Shown: one piece after another, positions 56,759-64,000 of the stretch
How the letters are laid out: every line of letters starts with the position of its first letter
Numbering within the stretch: position 1 is the first letter of the stretch
Source of the DNA: Bosea beijingensis
Lineage (GTDB): Bacteria > Pseudomonadota > Alphaproteobacteria > Rhizobiales > Beijerinckiaceae
Length of the DNA stretch: 64,000 nucleotides
Direction: 5' to 3'
Assembly: GCF_030758975.1 (NCBI RefSeq)
Contig: NZ_CP132359.1
Span: forward strand, 496,001-560,000
Notes under the pieces: generated by a model
The model's input: only the letters and a program-made list of their open reading frames with translations
Databases searched by the model: none
Told to the model about the DNA's origin: nothing
Translations under genes and position numbers: made by a program

Positions 56759-57595
56759 CTAGTCCTTCGTGGCGAAGATATCGAGCCTGCCCGCCCCGGG
56801 TGACTGCTCGTAACCTGCAGTGCCGCCATAGTCGAGTGGCAAGTCCCAGACATCCTTGGTACCCGATTTCCAGCGGATCACCAGGCCTTCATCCTCGAAG
56901 GACCAGGTCCCCGATCCCGTCTGTCCGTTGAAGACATCGCGCCAGGTTACCGTCGTCTCCCCGAACTTATAGGCATAACGCGCGGTGCGCTTGTTCATCC
57001 AAACGGTCCAGAGGCCCTCCGGCGACGTCTGGCCGCTGGAATACGCCTTGCCGTAGCACCAGAGATCGATATTGACCCACCCTACGAGGTTCGGCGGACT
57101 GGGCCAGGTCGAGCTGGTCCATTTGATGAAATCCTGTCCGAAATTGACACCGCCTTGGCCCGCCTCGATCTTGTGCAGCCTTCCGCCTTTCACGCCGACC
57201 GCGACCCCCAGATGCATGTTCTTGCCGATCTGGAAGCCGAGGATATCGCCGTAGTCGGGCTCGACACCGGAGCCCGCATCGACCCATGCATAAGGCTTCG
57301 GCCCCTTCAGCGTCGCCTCTTTCAGGGTGGGTATGATGTTGCCGAGATAGGATCCGTTGGTCGAGAAGCGTGAGCACTCTCCTGCGAAGTCGTTACAGAA
57401 AGTGCGTTGCCAGTTCGAGTTTTCGCCCTCCTTCTGGCGATTCTCGAACACCTTCTTCATGCGGCCGTCCTCGCCTTTCTTCAGCGGACCGGGGCCGACC
57501 ATGTTGTCGAAGGCCAGCGAATTATCGCGGGATCCGAAGCCGGAAGGTGGCACCTTGGCGCAGAACTGGCGCGCTCGATCACGAGCTTTGCTCAT
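56759..57595 (-). CDS. Orphan putative cysteine peptidase/amidase with tryptophan-rich C-terminal domain
   Basis: This 278-residue protein is not recognised at family level, and its GC is visibly lower than its neighbours. The N-terminal half has a possible NlpC/P60 or CHAP-like arrangement: Cys in TFCNDFAGECSRF, then DYGDILGFQIG, then His in NMHLGVAVGVKGG, the spacing expected of a Cys-His hydrolase. The C-terminal half has a repeating tryptophan pattern (GLWTVWMNKRTARYAY, VTWRDVFNGQTGSGTW, RWKSGTKDVWDLPLD). No signal peptide is seen. The ATG at 57595 is chosen; a TTG at 57634 would add 13 residues. It could be a lysis or antibacterial effector, but that is inference. Confidence 0.6.
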   Translation of the reverse strand: MSKARDRARQFCAKVPPSGFGSRDNSLAFDNMVGPGPLKKGEDGRMKKVFENRQKEGENSNWQRTFCNDFAGECSRFSTNGSYLGNIIPTLKEATLKGPKPYAWVDAGSGVEPDYGDILGFQIGKNMHLGVAVGVKGGRLHKIEAGQGGVNFGQDFIKWTSSTWPSPPNLVGWVNIDLWCYGKAYSSGQTSPEGLWTVWMNKRTARYAYKFGETTVTWRDVFNGQTGSGTWSFEDEGLVIRWKSGTKDVWDLPLDYGGTAGYEQSPGAGRLDIFATKD

Positions 57596-58012
57596 CGGCT
57601 CGAATTCCACGTTAAGCGATACCGGGCTCGGCAACTATCGACCGCACATGACGCTGGGTCAATCGGCGCCGTTGCTCCCCAAGAACTTTCCCTTTCCTGC
57701 CGACTGGCGCCGGGTCGACCTCTCCGCCATGACGCCGCAGCCGCTGCGCACGAGCGCTTATCTCCCGGCGTATACCCGACATTAACCTTGCCGGATGCTT
57801 AACTCGGTCTGGAGCATGCGTTCCGTGGGAAACCCCGTTTCGGCCCATCTTTCGCCGGATTCACGCGCGATTGGAGGGATACGGCATTTCCCCGGATCGC
57901 GGATCGGGCGGCGGCGTGGGTCTCCCGCGACGCAAGCGGCGGGGTTTGGGCCGGGGCTGGAGGCTTAAGCGTCCAGCCCCGGCCGTACCGCCTGGGTGAG
58001 AAGGATGACAGG
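57596..58012. other. Intergenic region upstream of tolQ
   Basis: No convincing gene. A 45-codon plus-strand frame ending at 57785 has no ribosome site. The region holds the start area of the minus-strand orphan gene, the tolQ promoter area, and a long perfect hairpin at 57949-57984 in the tolQ leader. Confidence 0.4.
57949..57984 (+). promoter_or_regulatory. Long perfect hairpin in the tolQ 5' leader
   Basis: GGCCGGGGCTGGA pairs perfectly with TCCAGCCCCGGCC (13 bp) around a 10-nt loop GGCTTAAGCG. It ends 28 bp before the tolQ start and just before the AAGGATG ribosome-binding region. No T-run follows, so it is more likely a stabilising or regulatory leader structure than a terminator. Confidence 0.6.
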
Positions 58013-58723
<711 letters not shown>

Positions 58724-58734
58724 GGGGCTGACCG

Positions 58735-59184
58735 ATGGGTATGTCAGCCGCTTCAGGCGCAAAGGGCGGTTCCGGCCGCCGGGGCCGGCGCGGACGCCGC
58801 CACGGCGCCATCGCCGAGATCAACATGACGCCGTTCATCGACGTCATGCTGGTGTTGCTCATCATCTTCATGGTCGCCGCGCCGCTGATCGCGACCGGCG
58901 TGCCGCTCGACCTGCCGCAGACCGGCGCCAAGCCGATCAATGTCGACCAGAAGCCCTTGACCATCGCCATCGACAGCAAGGGCCAGATCTTTCTGCAGGA
59001 CGAGCCAACGCTCGAGCCCGACCTCGCCGCCAAGCTCCAGGGCCTGGCCAAGCAGGGCTTCGACGAGCGCATCTATGTTCGCGGCGACAAGCAGGTCGAT
59101 TACGGCCGCGTCGCCTCGGTGATGTCGACCATCACCGCCGCCGGCTTCAAGCGGGTCGCGCTCGTCACCGAGCCGAGCCGCTGA
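58735..59184 (+). CDS. tolR: Tol-Pal system protein TolR
   Basis: This 149-residue protein has a basic Gly/Arg-rich N-terminus (RRGRRGRRHG) and one transmembrane helix (about 35-55). The conserved Asp is in TPFIDVMLVLLIIFMVAAPL and is part of the proton channel with TolQ. A periplasmic domain follows. It overlaps no neighbour but lies 11 bp after tolQ and 28 bp before tolA on the same strand. Confidence 0.94.
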   Translation: MGMSAASGAKGGSGRRGRRGRRHGAIAEINMTPFIDVMLVLLIIFMVAAPLIATGVPLDLPQTGAKPINVDQKPLTIAIDSKGQIFLQDEPTLEPDLAAKLQGLAKQGFDERIYVRGDKQVDYGRVASVMSTITAAGFKRVALVTEPSR

Positions 59185-59212
59185 AGGTTGAGAGAGTAAG
59201 GACGTTAAGGGC

Positions 59213-60421
59213 GTGAAGCTTTCGACCTCCGAACCTGGCATGCTGGTGTCGGCGCTCGGCCACGCGACGTTCCTCGTCGCGGGGCTGCTGGCGTTCTCGT
59301 CGCCTGCGCCGCTGCCGGAGAACGAAGAGGCGATCGCCGTCGAGGTGATCGATCCCAGCGCGCTGAACCAGGTGACGCGCGGCGAGCGCAGCGCCGAGAA
59401 GGTCCAGGCCCAGCCGACGCCCCGCGCCGAGCGCCAGTCCGAAAGGGTCGAGCGCAAGGAGGCCGGCGAAGCCAAGGCCGATGCGCCGGCCCCGCCCTCG
59501 CGCCCGCCGGAATTGAAGACCGCCGAGAACAACGCCACGACGCCTCCGCCGCCGGCCCGCCCGGTCGAGCCGCCCAAGCCCGAGGCCAAGCAGCCCGAGC
59601 CCGCCAAGCAGCCGCCGCAGAAGAGCGAGGCCGCCGCCGCGCGCGAGGCCGAGCAGAAGCGCGAGGAACAGGCGCGCCTTCAGGAAGAGGCCGAACTCGC
59701 CTCCAAGGCGAAGCAGGCCGAGGAGGAGGCGAAGGCTGCCGCCAAGGCAAAGGCGGAAGCCGACGCTCAGGCCGCCAAGCGTGCCGCCGATGCCAAGGCC
59801 AAGGCCGAGGCGCTCGCCAAGGCGGAAGCCGAGAAGGCGGCCAAGGAAAAGGCGGAAGCTGCCGCCAAGGCGAAGGCAGAGGCCGAGCAGAAGGCCAAGC
59901 TCGCTGCCGAGGCGAAGGCCAAGCAGGAAGCCGAGGCCAAGGCGAAGAAGGAGGCGGAGATCGCCAAGAACTTCAACGCCAACGATATCGCCAAGCTGCT
60001 CCAGTCGAAGGAGAAGGCGCAGTCGTCCGGCTCTTCGGCGCCGCAGGTCAACCGTACGGCCTCGCTCGGCACCGAGCGCGGTTCCTCGCAGAAGCTCAGC
60101 CCCTCGCTCCGGTCCCAGCTCATCGGCATCATTCAGGAGCAGCTCCTGAAGTGCTGGAACGTGCCGATCGCGCTCGCCAACGCCCAGGGCAGCAGCAATG
60201 TCGTGCCCTCCGTGCGGATGAAACTGAACACCGACGGCTCGCTCATCGGCCAGCCCGGCGTGATCAATTCGTCCTCGGACCCGCTGTTCAGGGTCGCCGC
60301 CGATTCGGCGCTGACCGCCACCCGCCGCTGCGCGCCCTTGCGCATTCCGGCTCAATTCGCCTCCTATTACGACGACTGGCGTGATGTCGTCGTCAATTTC
60401 GACGCCAGGGACGTTATGTGA
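59213..60421 (+). CDS. tolA: Cell envelope protein TolA
   Basis: This 402-residue protein has an N-terminal transmembrane helix (about 10-30, [18 protein letters not shown]). A Pro-rich stretch follows, then a long Ala/Lys/Glu coiled coil (about 130-260, with KAKAEAEAKAA-type repeats), and then a C-terminal domain (about 295-402) with [16 protein letters not shown] and RRCAPLRIP. It bridges the inner membrane to the outer-membrane Pal. The start is GTG. The A/K/E coiled coil is low-complexity, so its alignment length is unreliable. The stop overlaps the tolB start by four bases. Confidence 0.93.
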   Translation: MKLSTSEPGMLVSALGHATFLVAGLLAFSSPAPLPENEEAIAVEVIDPSALNQVTRGERSAEKVQAQPTPRAERQSERVERKEAGEAKADAPAPPSRPPELKTAENNATTPPPPARPVEPPKPEAKQPEPAKQPPQKSEAAAAREAEQKREEQARLQEEAELASKAKQAEEEAKAAAKAKAEADAQAAKRAADAKAKAEALAKAEAEKAAKEKAEAAAKAKAEAEQKAKLAAEAKAKQEAEAKAKKEAEIAKNFNANDIAKLLQSKEKAQSSGSSAPQVNRTASLGTERGSSQKLSPSLRSQLIGIIQEQLLKCWNVPIALANAQGSSNVVPSVRMKLNTDGSLIGQPGVINSSSDPLFRVAADSALTATRRCAPLRIPAQFASYYDDWRDVVVNFDARDVM

Positions 60422-61764
60422 CCCCGATGATCGACCATACTCCCCTCCCCTTCCTCGCGGCCGCGCCGACGCGCCGCCGCCTCCTCGCCACAGCCGGCGC
60501 GGCGCTGCTCGTGCCCGCCGCAGCAAAGGCCGAGCTCGTCATCAACCTGACGGGCGGCGCCTTCCAGCCGATGCCGATCGCCATTGCCGATTTCGGCGGC
60601 GAAGGCGGCGTGCTCGTCTCCGGCGTCATCACCAACAACCTGAAGCGCTGCGGCTATTTCACGCCGATCGACAAGGGCCGCTTCCCGGAGGCGAACCCAC
60701 CCTTCGACGCCGCCCCGCGCTTCGACGCCTGGAAGGCTGCGGGCGTGCAGGCCCTCGTCACCGGCCGCGTCGCGCGCGAGGCCGGCCGCATCCGCGCCGA
60801 GTTCCGGCTCTGGGACGTCGCGACCGGCACCCAGACCGACGGCCAGCAGTATTTCACCGACCCGAGCAATGCCCGCCGCGTCGGCCATATCATCTCGGAC
60901 GCGATCTTCTCGAAGGTCACCGGGCTCGGCGGCTTCTTCGACACCCGCGTCGTCTTCGTAGACGAATCCGGGCCGAAGGAGACGCGCCGCAAGCGCCTCG
61001 CCATCATGGACCAGGACGGCGCCAATGTGCGCTACCTCACCAATGGCGACACCTCGGTGGTGACGCCGCGCTATTCGCCGGTCTCGCAGGACGTCACCTT
61101 CATGACCCAGCGCCAGGGCGAGCAGCCGCGCGTGCAGGTCCTGAACATCGAAACCGGCCAGCGCCAGATCGTCGGCAACTTCCCCGACATGAGCTCGAGC
61201 CCGCGCTTTGCGCCGAACGGCCAGCGCGTCGTGCTCTCGCTCCAGCAGGGCGGCAACGCCAATCTCTACGCCATCGATATCGGCTCGCGCTCGACCACGC
61301 GCCTGACCTCGACGGCGGCGATCGACACCTCGCCTTCCTATGCGCCGGACGGCTCGCGCATCGTCTTCGAAAGCGATCGCGGTGGCCAGCAGCAGCTTTA
61401 TGTGATGGGCGCCGGCGGTGGCGAGGGCCAGCGCATCTCCTTCGGCCAGGGCCGCTATTCGCAGCCTTCCTGGTCGCCGCGCGGCGACCTCATCGCCTTC
61501 ACCCGCCAGGGCGGCGGCGGCTTCGCCATCGGCGTGATGCGGCCGGACGGCTCCGGCGAGCGCATCCTGACCGAGGGCTTCCACAACGAAGCCCCGAACT
61601 GGGCGCCGAACGGCCAGTACATCATGTTCTTCCGCGATCCGGGCGGCCAGTCCGGCGGCAAGCTCTATATGGTCGACATCACCGGCCGCGTCGAAGTACC
61701 CGTGCCGACCCCGGCCTTCGCCTCCGACCCGACCTGGTCGCCCTTGCTGAGCGGCCAGCGCTGA
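60418..61764 (+). CDS. tolB: Tol-Pal system beta-propeller protein TolB
   Basis: This 448-residue periplasmic protein has a six-bladed propeller (repeats [45 protein letters not shown]) after an N-terminal TolB domain. The N-terminus has [22 protein letters not shown], a twin-arginine-like signal. TolB normally docks to Pal. GTG at 60418 overlaps tolA; ATG at 60427 is also possible. It is the last gene of the operon, and pal, which usually follows, is absent here. A strong terminator follows at 61797-61826. Confidence 0.95.
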   Translation: MTPMIDHTPLPFLAAAPTRRRLLATAGAALLVPAAAKAELVINLTGGAFQPMPIAIADFGGEGGVLVSGVITNNLKRCGYFTPIDKGRFPEANPPFDAAPRFDAWKAAGVQALVTGRVAREAGRIRAEFRLWDVATGTQTDGQQYFTDPSNARRVGHIISDAIFSKVTGLGGFFDTRVVFVDESGPKETRRKRLAIMDQDGANVRYLTNGDTSVVTPRYSPVSQDVTFMTQRQGEQPRVQVLNIETGQRQIVGNFPDMSSSPRFAPNGQRVVLSLQQGGNANLYAIDIGSRSTTRLTSTAAIDTSPSYAPDGSRIVFESDRGGQQQLYVMGAGGGEGQRISFGQGRYSQPSWSPRGDLIAFTRQGGGGFAIGVMRPDGSGERILTEGFHNEAPNWAPNGQYIMFFRDPGGQSGGKLYMVDITGRVEVPVPTPAFASDPTWSPLLSGQR

Positions 61765-61796
61765 AGCGCAGGCGGTCTTCAGCCTCATCCTCTATG

Positions 61797-61826
61797 AAAG
61801 CCGCCCGACCATCTCGGGCGGCTTTT
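61797..61826 (+). terminator. Rho-independent terminator of the tolQRAB operon
   Basis: Stem AAAGCCGCCCGA / TCGGGCGGCTTT with a short loop continues into a TTTTGCG tail. It lies 33 bp after the tolB stop and shows that the operon ends without pal. Confidence 0.85.
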
Positions 61827-61846
61827 GCGTTTCGTGACCGATCAAC

Positions 61847-62647
61847 TCAGTCGCGATAGACCGGCTCCTCGGCGTCGAGCTGACGCCGGATCGACGCCAG
61901 ATGCAGCCGAGCCGATTCCGGATCGCCCTCACGCATCTGGCGATAGGCCGCTTCCGCGATCTCCGGCTTCACCGCTCTGACCTCACGACCCGTCGCGAGC
62001 GCCAGCGCCTGCACCTCGCAGGCCCGCTCCAGATAGTAGAGATCATCCCAGGCCTCTGCGATATTCGGCCCGAGCACCATGACGCCGTGATGCTTCATGA
62101 AAACGATGTCGGCATCGCCGACCGCCGCCGCGATGCGGTCGCCCTCGCGCTCGTCCAGCGCCAGCCCGTTATAGTCGCGATCGACGGCGGTGCGGCCGTA
62201 GAACTTGAGCGCGGTCTGCCCGGCGAAGATCAGCGGATCGCCCTCAGTCATCGAGAGCGCCGTCGCATAAGGCATATGCGTATGGAAGGCGACCTTGGCC
62301 CGCGGGACGTTCTTGTGGATGCGGGCATGGATGTAGAAGGCCGTCGCCTCCGGCTGCCCCTCGCCCGAGACGACATTGCCGTGGAAGTCGCAGATCAGCA
62401 GCTTCGACGCCGTCAGCTCCCGGAAGGCCCAGCCATAGGGGTTGACGATGAAGAGGTCGTCATAGCCCGGCACCAGCGCCGAGAAATGGTTGCAGATGCC
62501 CTCCTCGAAGCCATAACGCGCAGCCATCCGGAAGGTCGCGGCGAGATCCCGGCGCGCTTCCCAGACGATGTCGGAATCGAGATCGGGCTGGTTCGGGCCA
62601 CGAAGGGGCGTCACGCTCGCGGCGCCGGACTTGAGGGAATGAGCCAT
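61847..62647 (-). CDS. Class II aldolase/adducin-family protein
   Basis: This 266-residue protein has the class II aldolase head. GICNHFSALVPG provides the phosphate/substrate loop, the zinc histidines are in FHTHMPYATAL, and a third His lies in MKHHGVMVLG. A Glu active-site residue is likely in SGEGQPEATAFYIHARIH. The substrate, such as a fuculose-phosphate-like compound, is unknown; many members act in small-molecule catabolism. ATG at 62647 has GGAGA upstream; the upstream extension to 62755 is rejected. Confidence 0.86.
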   Translation of the reverse strand: MAHSLKSGAASVTPLRGPNQPDLDSDIVWEARRDLAATFRMAARYGFEEGICNHFSALVPGYDDLFIVNPYGWAFRELTASKLLICDFHGNVVSGEGQPEATAFYIHARIHKNVPRAKVAFHTHMPYATALSMTEGDPLIFAGQTALKFYGRTAVDRDYNGLALDEREGDRIAAAVGDADIVFMKHHGVMVLGPNIAEAWDDLYYLERACEVQALALATGREVRAVKPEIAEAAYRQMREGDPESARLHLASIRRQLDAEEPVYRD

Positions 62648-62788
62648 CGCGATCTCCGGTCGGGACAGGAAGACGGGCCGAGGCAGGCCTGATCCCCTAA
62701 CGATAGACCGGAGAGCGCGAAAGTTGCGCTGCAATTCTGCGCCCCGTTTGCGCAATTTTTTCGCGCTGCGCCGAAGCTGGGCTCGCCG

Positions 62789-63004
62789 TCAGGCCTCGCG
62801 CCGGCTGCGCCATCTCACGGCGTAAGGCAGGATGAACATGTAGAGCCCGCTGAACAGCAGCAGGAAGAGTGGCAGCAGCGGCGAATAGACGATCCAGGCC
62901 GGCGGCTCACCACGCGCCATCGCGGCGAAATTTGCGAGAACGGTCGCGGTGAAGATGATCGAGAGCCAGCGATGGCCCTGCCGGATTGCGGCGTTCCAGG
63001 TCAA
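62789..63004 (-). CDS. Small two-span membrane protein, hypothetical
   Basis: This 71-residue protein has two hydrophobic segments (about 14-30 WLSIIFTATVLANFAAM and 40-58 YSPLLPLFLLLFSGLYMFILP) with a basic C-terminus (YAVRWRSRREA). The start is TTG, directly preceded by AAAGGAGGT at about 5 bp, a near-perfect ribosome site that justifies the rare start codon. No family with known function is recognised. It is alone between the class II aldolase gene and repeat family D. Confidence 0.68.
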   Translation of the reverse strand: MTWNAAIRQGHRWLSIIFTATVLANFAAMARGEPPAWIVYSPLLPLFLLLFSGLYMFILPYAVRWRSRREA

Positions 63005-63053
63005 GCAGACCTCCTTTGATCAGGGGATGAGAAGTGCCGCCCCTTAGGGCAAC

Positions 63054-63196
63054 ACCCTTGTCATTCCGGGGCTTCGCGCAGCGAAGAAACCGGAACCCAC
63101 GACTGGGTACTCCGCTTGCAATCCGGCATGGAAAGTGCTCACCCAGTCGTGGGTTCCGGGTTCGCGCCTATGGCGCGCCCCGGAATGACAAGGGTG
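63054..63196. repeat. Intergenic palindromic repeat, family D
   Basis: A long nested inverted repeat. The outer arms are CACCCTTGTCATTCCGGGG (from 63053) and CCCCGGAATGACAAGGGTG (to about 63196). The inner arms are CGGAACCCACGACTGGGT (63091-63108) and ACCCAGTCGTGGGTTCCGG (63141-63159). The two sets are nested around an unpaired centre, so the unit could fold as one long hairpin. The GTCATTCCGG end is shared with family C at 41356. Confidence 0.85.
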
Positions 63197-63222
63197 GTTC
63201 TGACCGGAAGCGACCCCACGCC

Positions 63223-63642
63223 TCAGTCGGCGCGCGCCGCGACCTCTTCCAGCTTGCCGAAGAACTGCTGCCAGCCCGCCTTGGCGCCGCCGAAGGCCTG
63301 CTTCTGCTCCGGCCGGAATCCGACCTGCTCCATGCGCAGATGCGTGCCCTTCACTGAGGGAGTGAGCGTGAAGGTCACCACGCTCTTGAGGGCATAGGCC
63401 GGGTCGTCATGCGCGAAGTCCCAGCTATAGGAAAGAGACCGGTTCGGCTCGACCGTCAGCACCTCGCAATCGAGCACGCCGCCCCAGTCGCCACGCAGAT
63501 TGAAGCGGTGGCCGACGCTCGGCACGAAATCGTTCTTCATCAGCCATTCGGCGATCAGGTGCGGCTGCGTCAGCGCGCGCCAGAGCTTTTCCGGCGGATG
63601 GGGCATCTCGCGCTCGACGACGACGGAGCGGGTTTCAGTCAT
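63223..63642 (-). CDS. SRPBCC/AHSA1-family protein
   Basis: This 139-residue START-like fold protein contains the AHSA1-type REMPHPPEKLWRALTQPHLIAEWLMKNDFVPSVGHRFNLRGDW and a C-terminal helix (GWQQFFGKLEEVA). Such proteins bind hydrophobic ligands; function is unknown here. Its start overlaps the ArsR gene stop by four bases (ATGA), a very common ArsR-SRPBCC pairing. Control by the upstream ArsR is therefore probable. Confidence 0.88.
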   Translation of the reverse strand: MTETRSVVVEREMPHPPEKLWRALTQPHLIAEWLMKNDFVPSVGHRFNLRGDWGGVLDCEVLTVEPNRSLSYSWDFAHDDPAYALKSVVTFTLTPSVKGTHLRMEQVGFRPEQKQAFGGAKAGWQQFFGKLEEVAARAD

Positions 63643-63962
63643 TGGTCCATCCTCTTGAGCAGGTCTTCGAGATCGTCGAACCGGCTTTCCCAGTATCCGG
63701 CCATGCGGTTCGTCCAGTCGGCGAGAGGTGCGAGCGCCGCGAGTTGCGCGCTGTAATGCGTCTGGCGGCCCTGATGGCGGTCCCGCACCAGCCCCGCCTG
63801 CTTCAGCACGGCCAGATGCTTCGAGACCGCCGGCTGCGACACGCCGGCCTGCGCCGTCAGCGCCACGACCGTCTGCTCGCCCTGGCTGCACAGGCGTTCA
63901 AAAATCCCCCGCCGCGTCGGATCGGCCAGCGTCTTGAAGAGCAGGTCATATGTGTCGGGCAT
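63639..63962 (-). CDS. ArsR-family transcriptional regulator
   Basis: This 107-residue winged-helix repressor has the HTH TLADPTRRGIFERLCSQGEQTVVALTAQAGVSQPAVSKHLAVLKQAGLVRDRHQGRQTHY. The ArsR metal box Cys (ELCVCDL) is absent, so it does not look like a metal sensor; a ligand or redox input is more likely. The start at 63962 is preceded by an AT-rich inverted repeat at 63972-63987. It is co-transcribed with the AHSA1 gene downstream. Confidence 0.9.
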   Translation of the reverse strand: MPDTYDLLFKTLADPTRRGIFERLCSQGEQTVVALTAQAGVSQPAVSKHLAVLKQAGLVRDRHQGRQTHYSAQLAALAPLADWTNRMAGYWESRFDDLEDLLKRMDQ

Positions 63963-63971
63963 CGATAATCC

Positions 63972-63987
63972 ATAACCAATTGGCTAT
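63972..63987. promoter_or_regulatory. Operator-like inverted repeat before the ArsR gene
   Basis: ATAACCAA-TTGGCTAT is a 16-bp repeat, with 7 of 8 half-site positions symmetric. It lies 9 bp upstream of the arsR start, in the AT-rich window edge where the -10 element should be. Confidence 0.6.
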
Positions 63988-64000
63988 GAATAAACCCATA

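Noticed and set aside
57357..57785. 142-codon plus-strand frame, including a 45-codon end
   Set aside because: It lies mostly opposite the start of the minus-strand Cys-His gene and lacks a ribosome site and conserved motif.
57775..57815. CtrA site before tolQ
   Set aside because: Two TTAA motifs occur, but they are 13 bp apart rather than the 7 bp of the consensus.

Overview
The window is about 64 kb of high-GC chromosome from an alphaproteobacterium, most likely a member of the Hyphomicrobiales (Rhizobiales) close to Bosea. This placement is an inference. It rests on the ruvCAB-ybgC-tolQRAB gene order, the cpoB-tilS-ftsH-glmM block, a 6S RNA joined to fau, an HWE-family histidine kinase, a CtrA-type box before an Omp25-like gene, and typical alphaproteobacterial intergenic palindromes. 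No tRNA, rRNA, CRISPR array, transposase or prophage gene was seen.

Layout. 1-5.3 kb: the 3' end of putA, a trans-3-hydroxy-L-proline dehydratase-like gene, a PAS-LuxR regulator, a HAD hydrolase, and a TetR regulator divergent from an isochorismatase-family amidohydrolase. 5.3-11.2 kb: a LysR regulator divergent from a 2-hydroxyacid dehydrogenase, a tripartite tricarboxylate transporter (tctC-tctB-tctA) and an RraA/HMG-aldolase-like gene, probably one uptake-and-catabolism unit. 11.2-20.9 kb: a 28-residue membrane peptide, pgm, an ECF42-type sigma factor with two DGPF/YCII proteins, a dihydroorotase, the overlapping ygfZ-tag-HD trio, and a TadG-like vWA pilus protein. 21-26.3 kb: malate synthase, a decayed dapA-like fragment, a DUF3616 protein, a NUDIX hydrolase and an outer-membrane barrel. 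26.3-29.1 kb: frmR-frmA-orf-frmB, a glutathione-dependent formaldehyde detoxification operon carrying an alien AT-rich gene between frmA and frmB. 29.2-41.4 kb: a low-affinity iron permease-like protein, an Omp25-like protein, gpmI, an L-2-haloacid dehalogenase, a GST, an HWE kinase, fhs, a GGDEF protein, and a divergent idonate/gluconate dehydrogenase pair. 41.4-47 kb, leftward: cpoB-tilS-ftsH-glmM. 47.2-54.7 kb: 6S RNA-fau, ymdB-type phosphoesterase, yebC, TauE, ruvC-ruvA-GNAT-ruvB, a secreted protein and a very basic protein. 54.8-61.8 kb: ybgC, tetR-DUF2852 with twin operators, an orphan putative cysteine peptidase/amidase, and tolQRAB. 61.8-64 kb: a class II aldolase, a small membrane protein, and an ArsR-AHSA1 pair.

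Themes. Several units match one-carbon and oxidative-aldehyde metabolism: FrmR/FrmA/FrmB makes formate, Fhs activates formate onto tetrahydrofolate, and Fau and YgfZ handle other folate steps. The tol-pal region is split. tolQRAB runs right and cpoB-tilS-ftsH runs left about 11 kb away, and no pal gene lies next to either part. This suggests a rearrangement at the tolB/pal/cpoB junction.

The most unusual items are: the AT-rich orphan gene translationally coupled inside the frm operon; the tetR-DUF2852 unit with two matching 19-bp operators; the putative Cys-His peptidase with a tryptophan-rich C-terminal domain; the Cys-rich low-GC insert in the TadG-like protein; the fau start codon 2 nt beyond 6S RNA; and four families of intergenic palindromes, one of which lies on both sides of the GGDEF gene.
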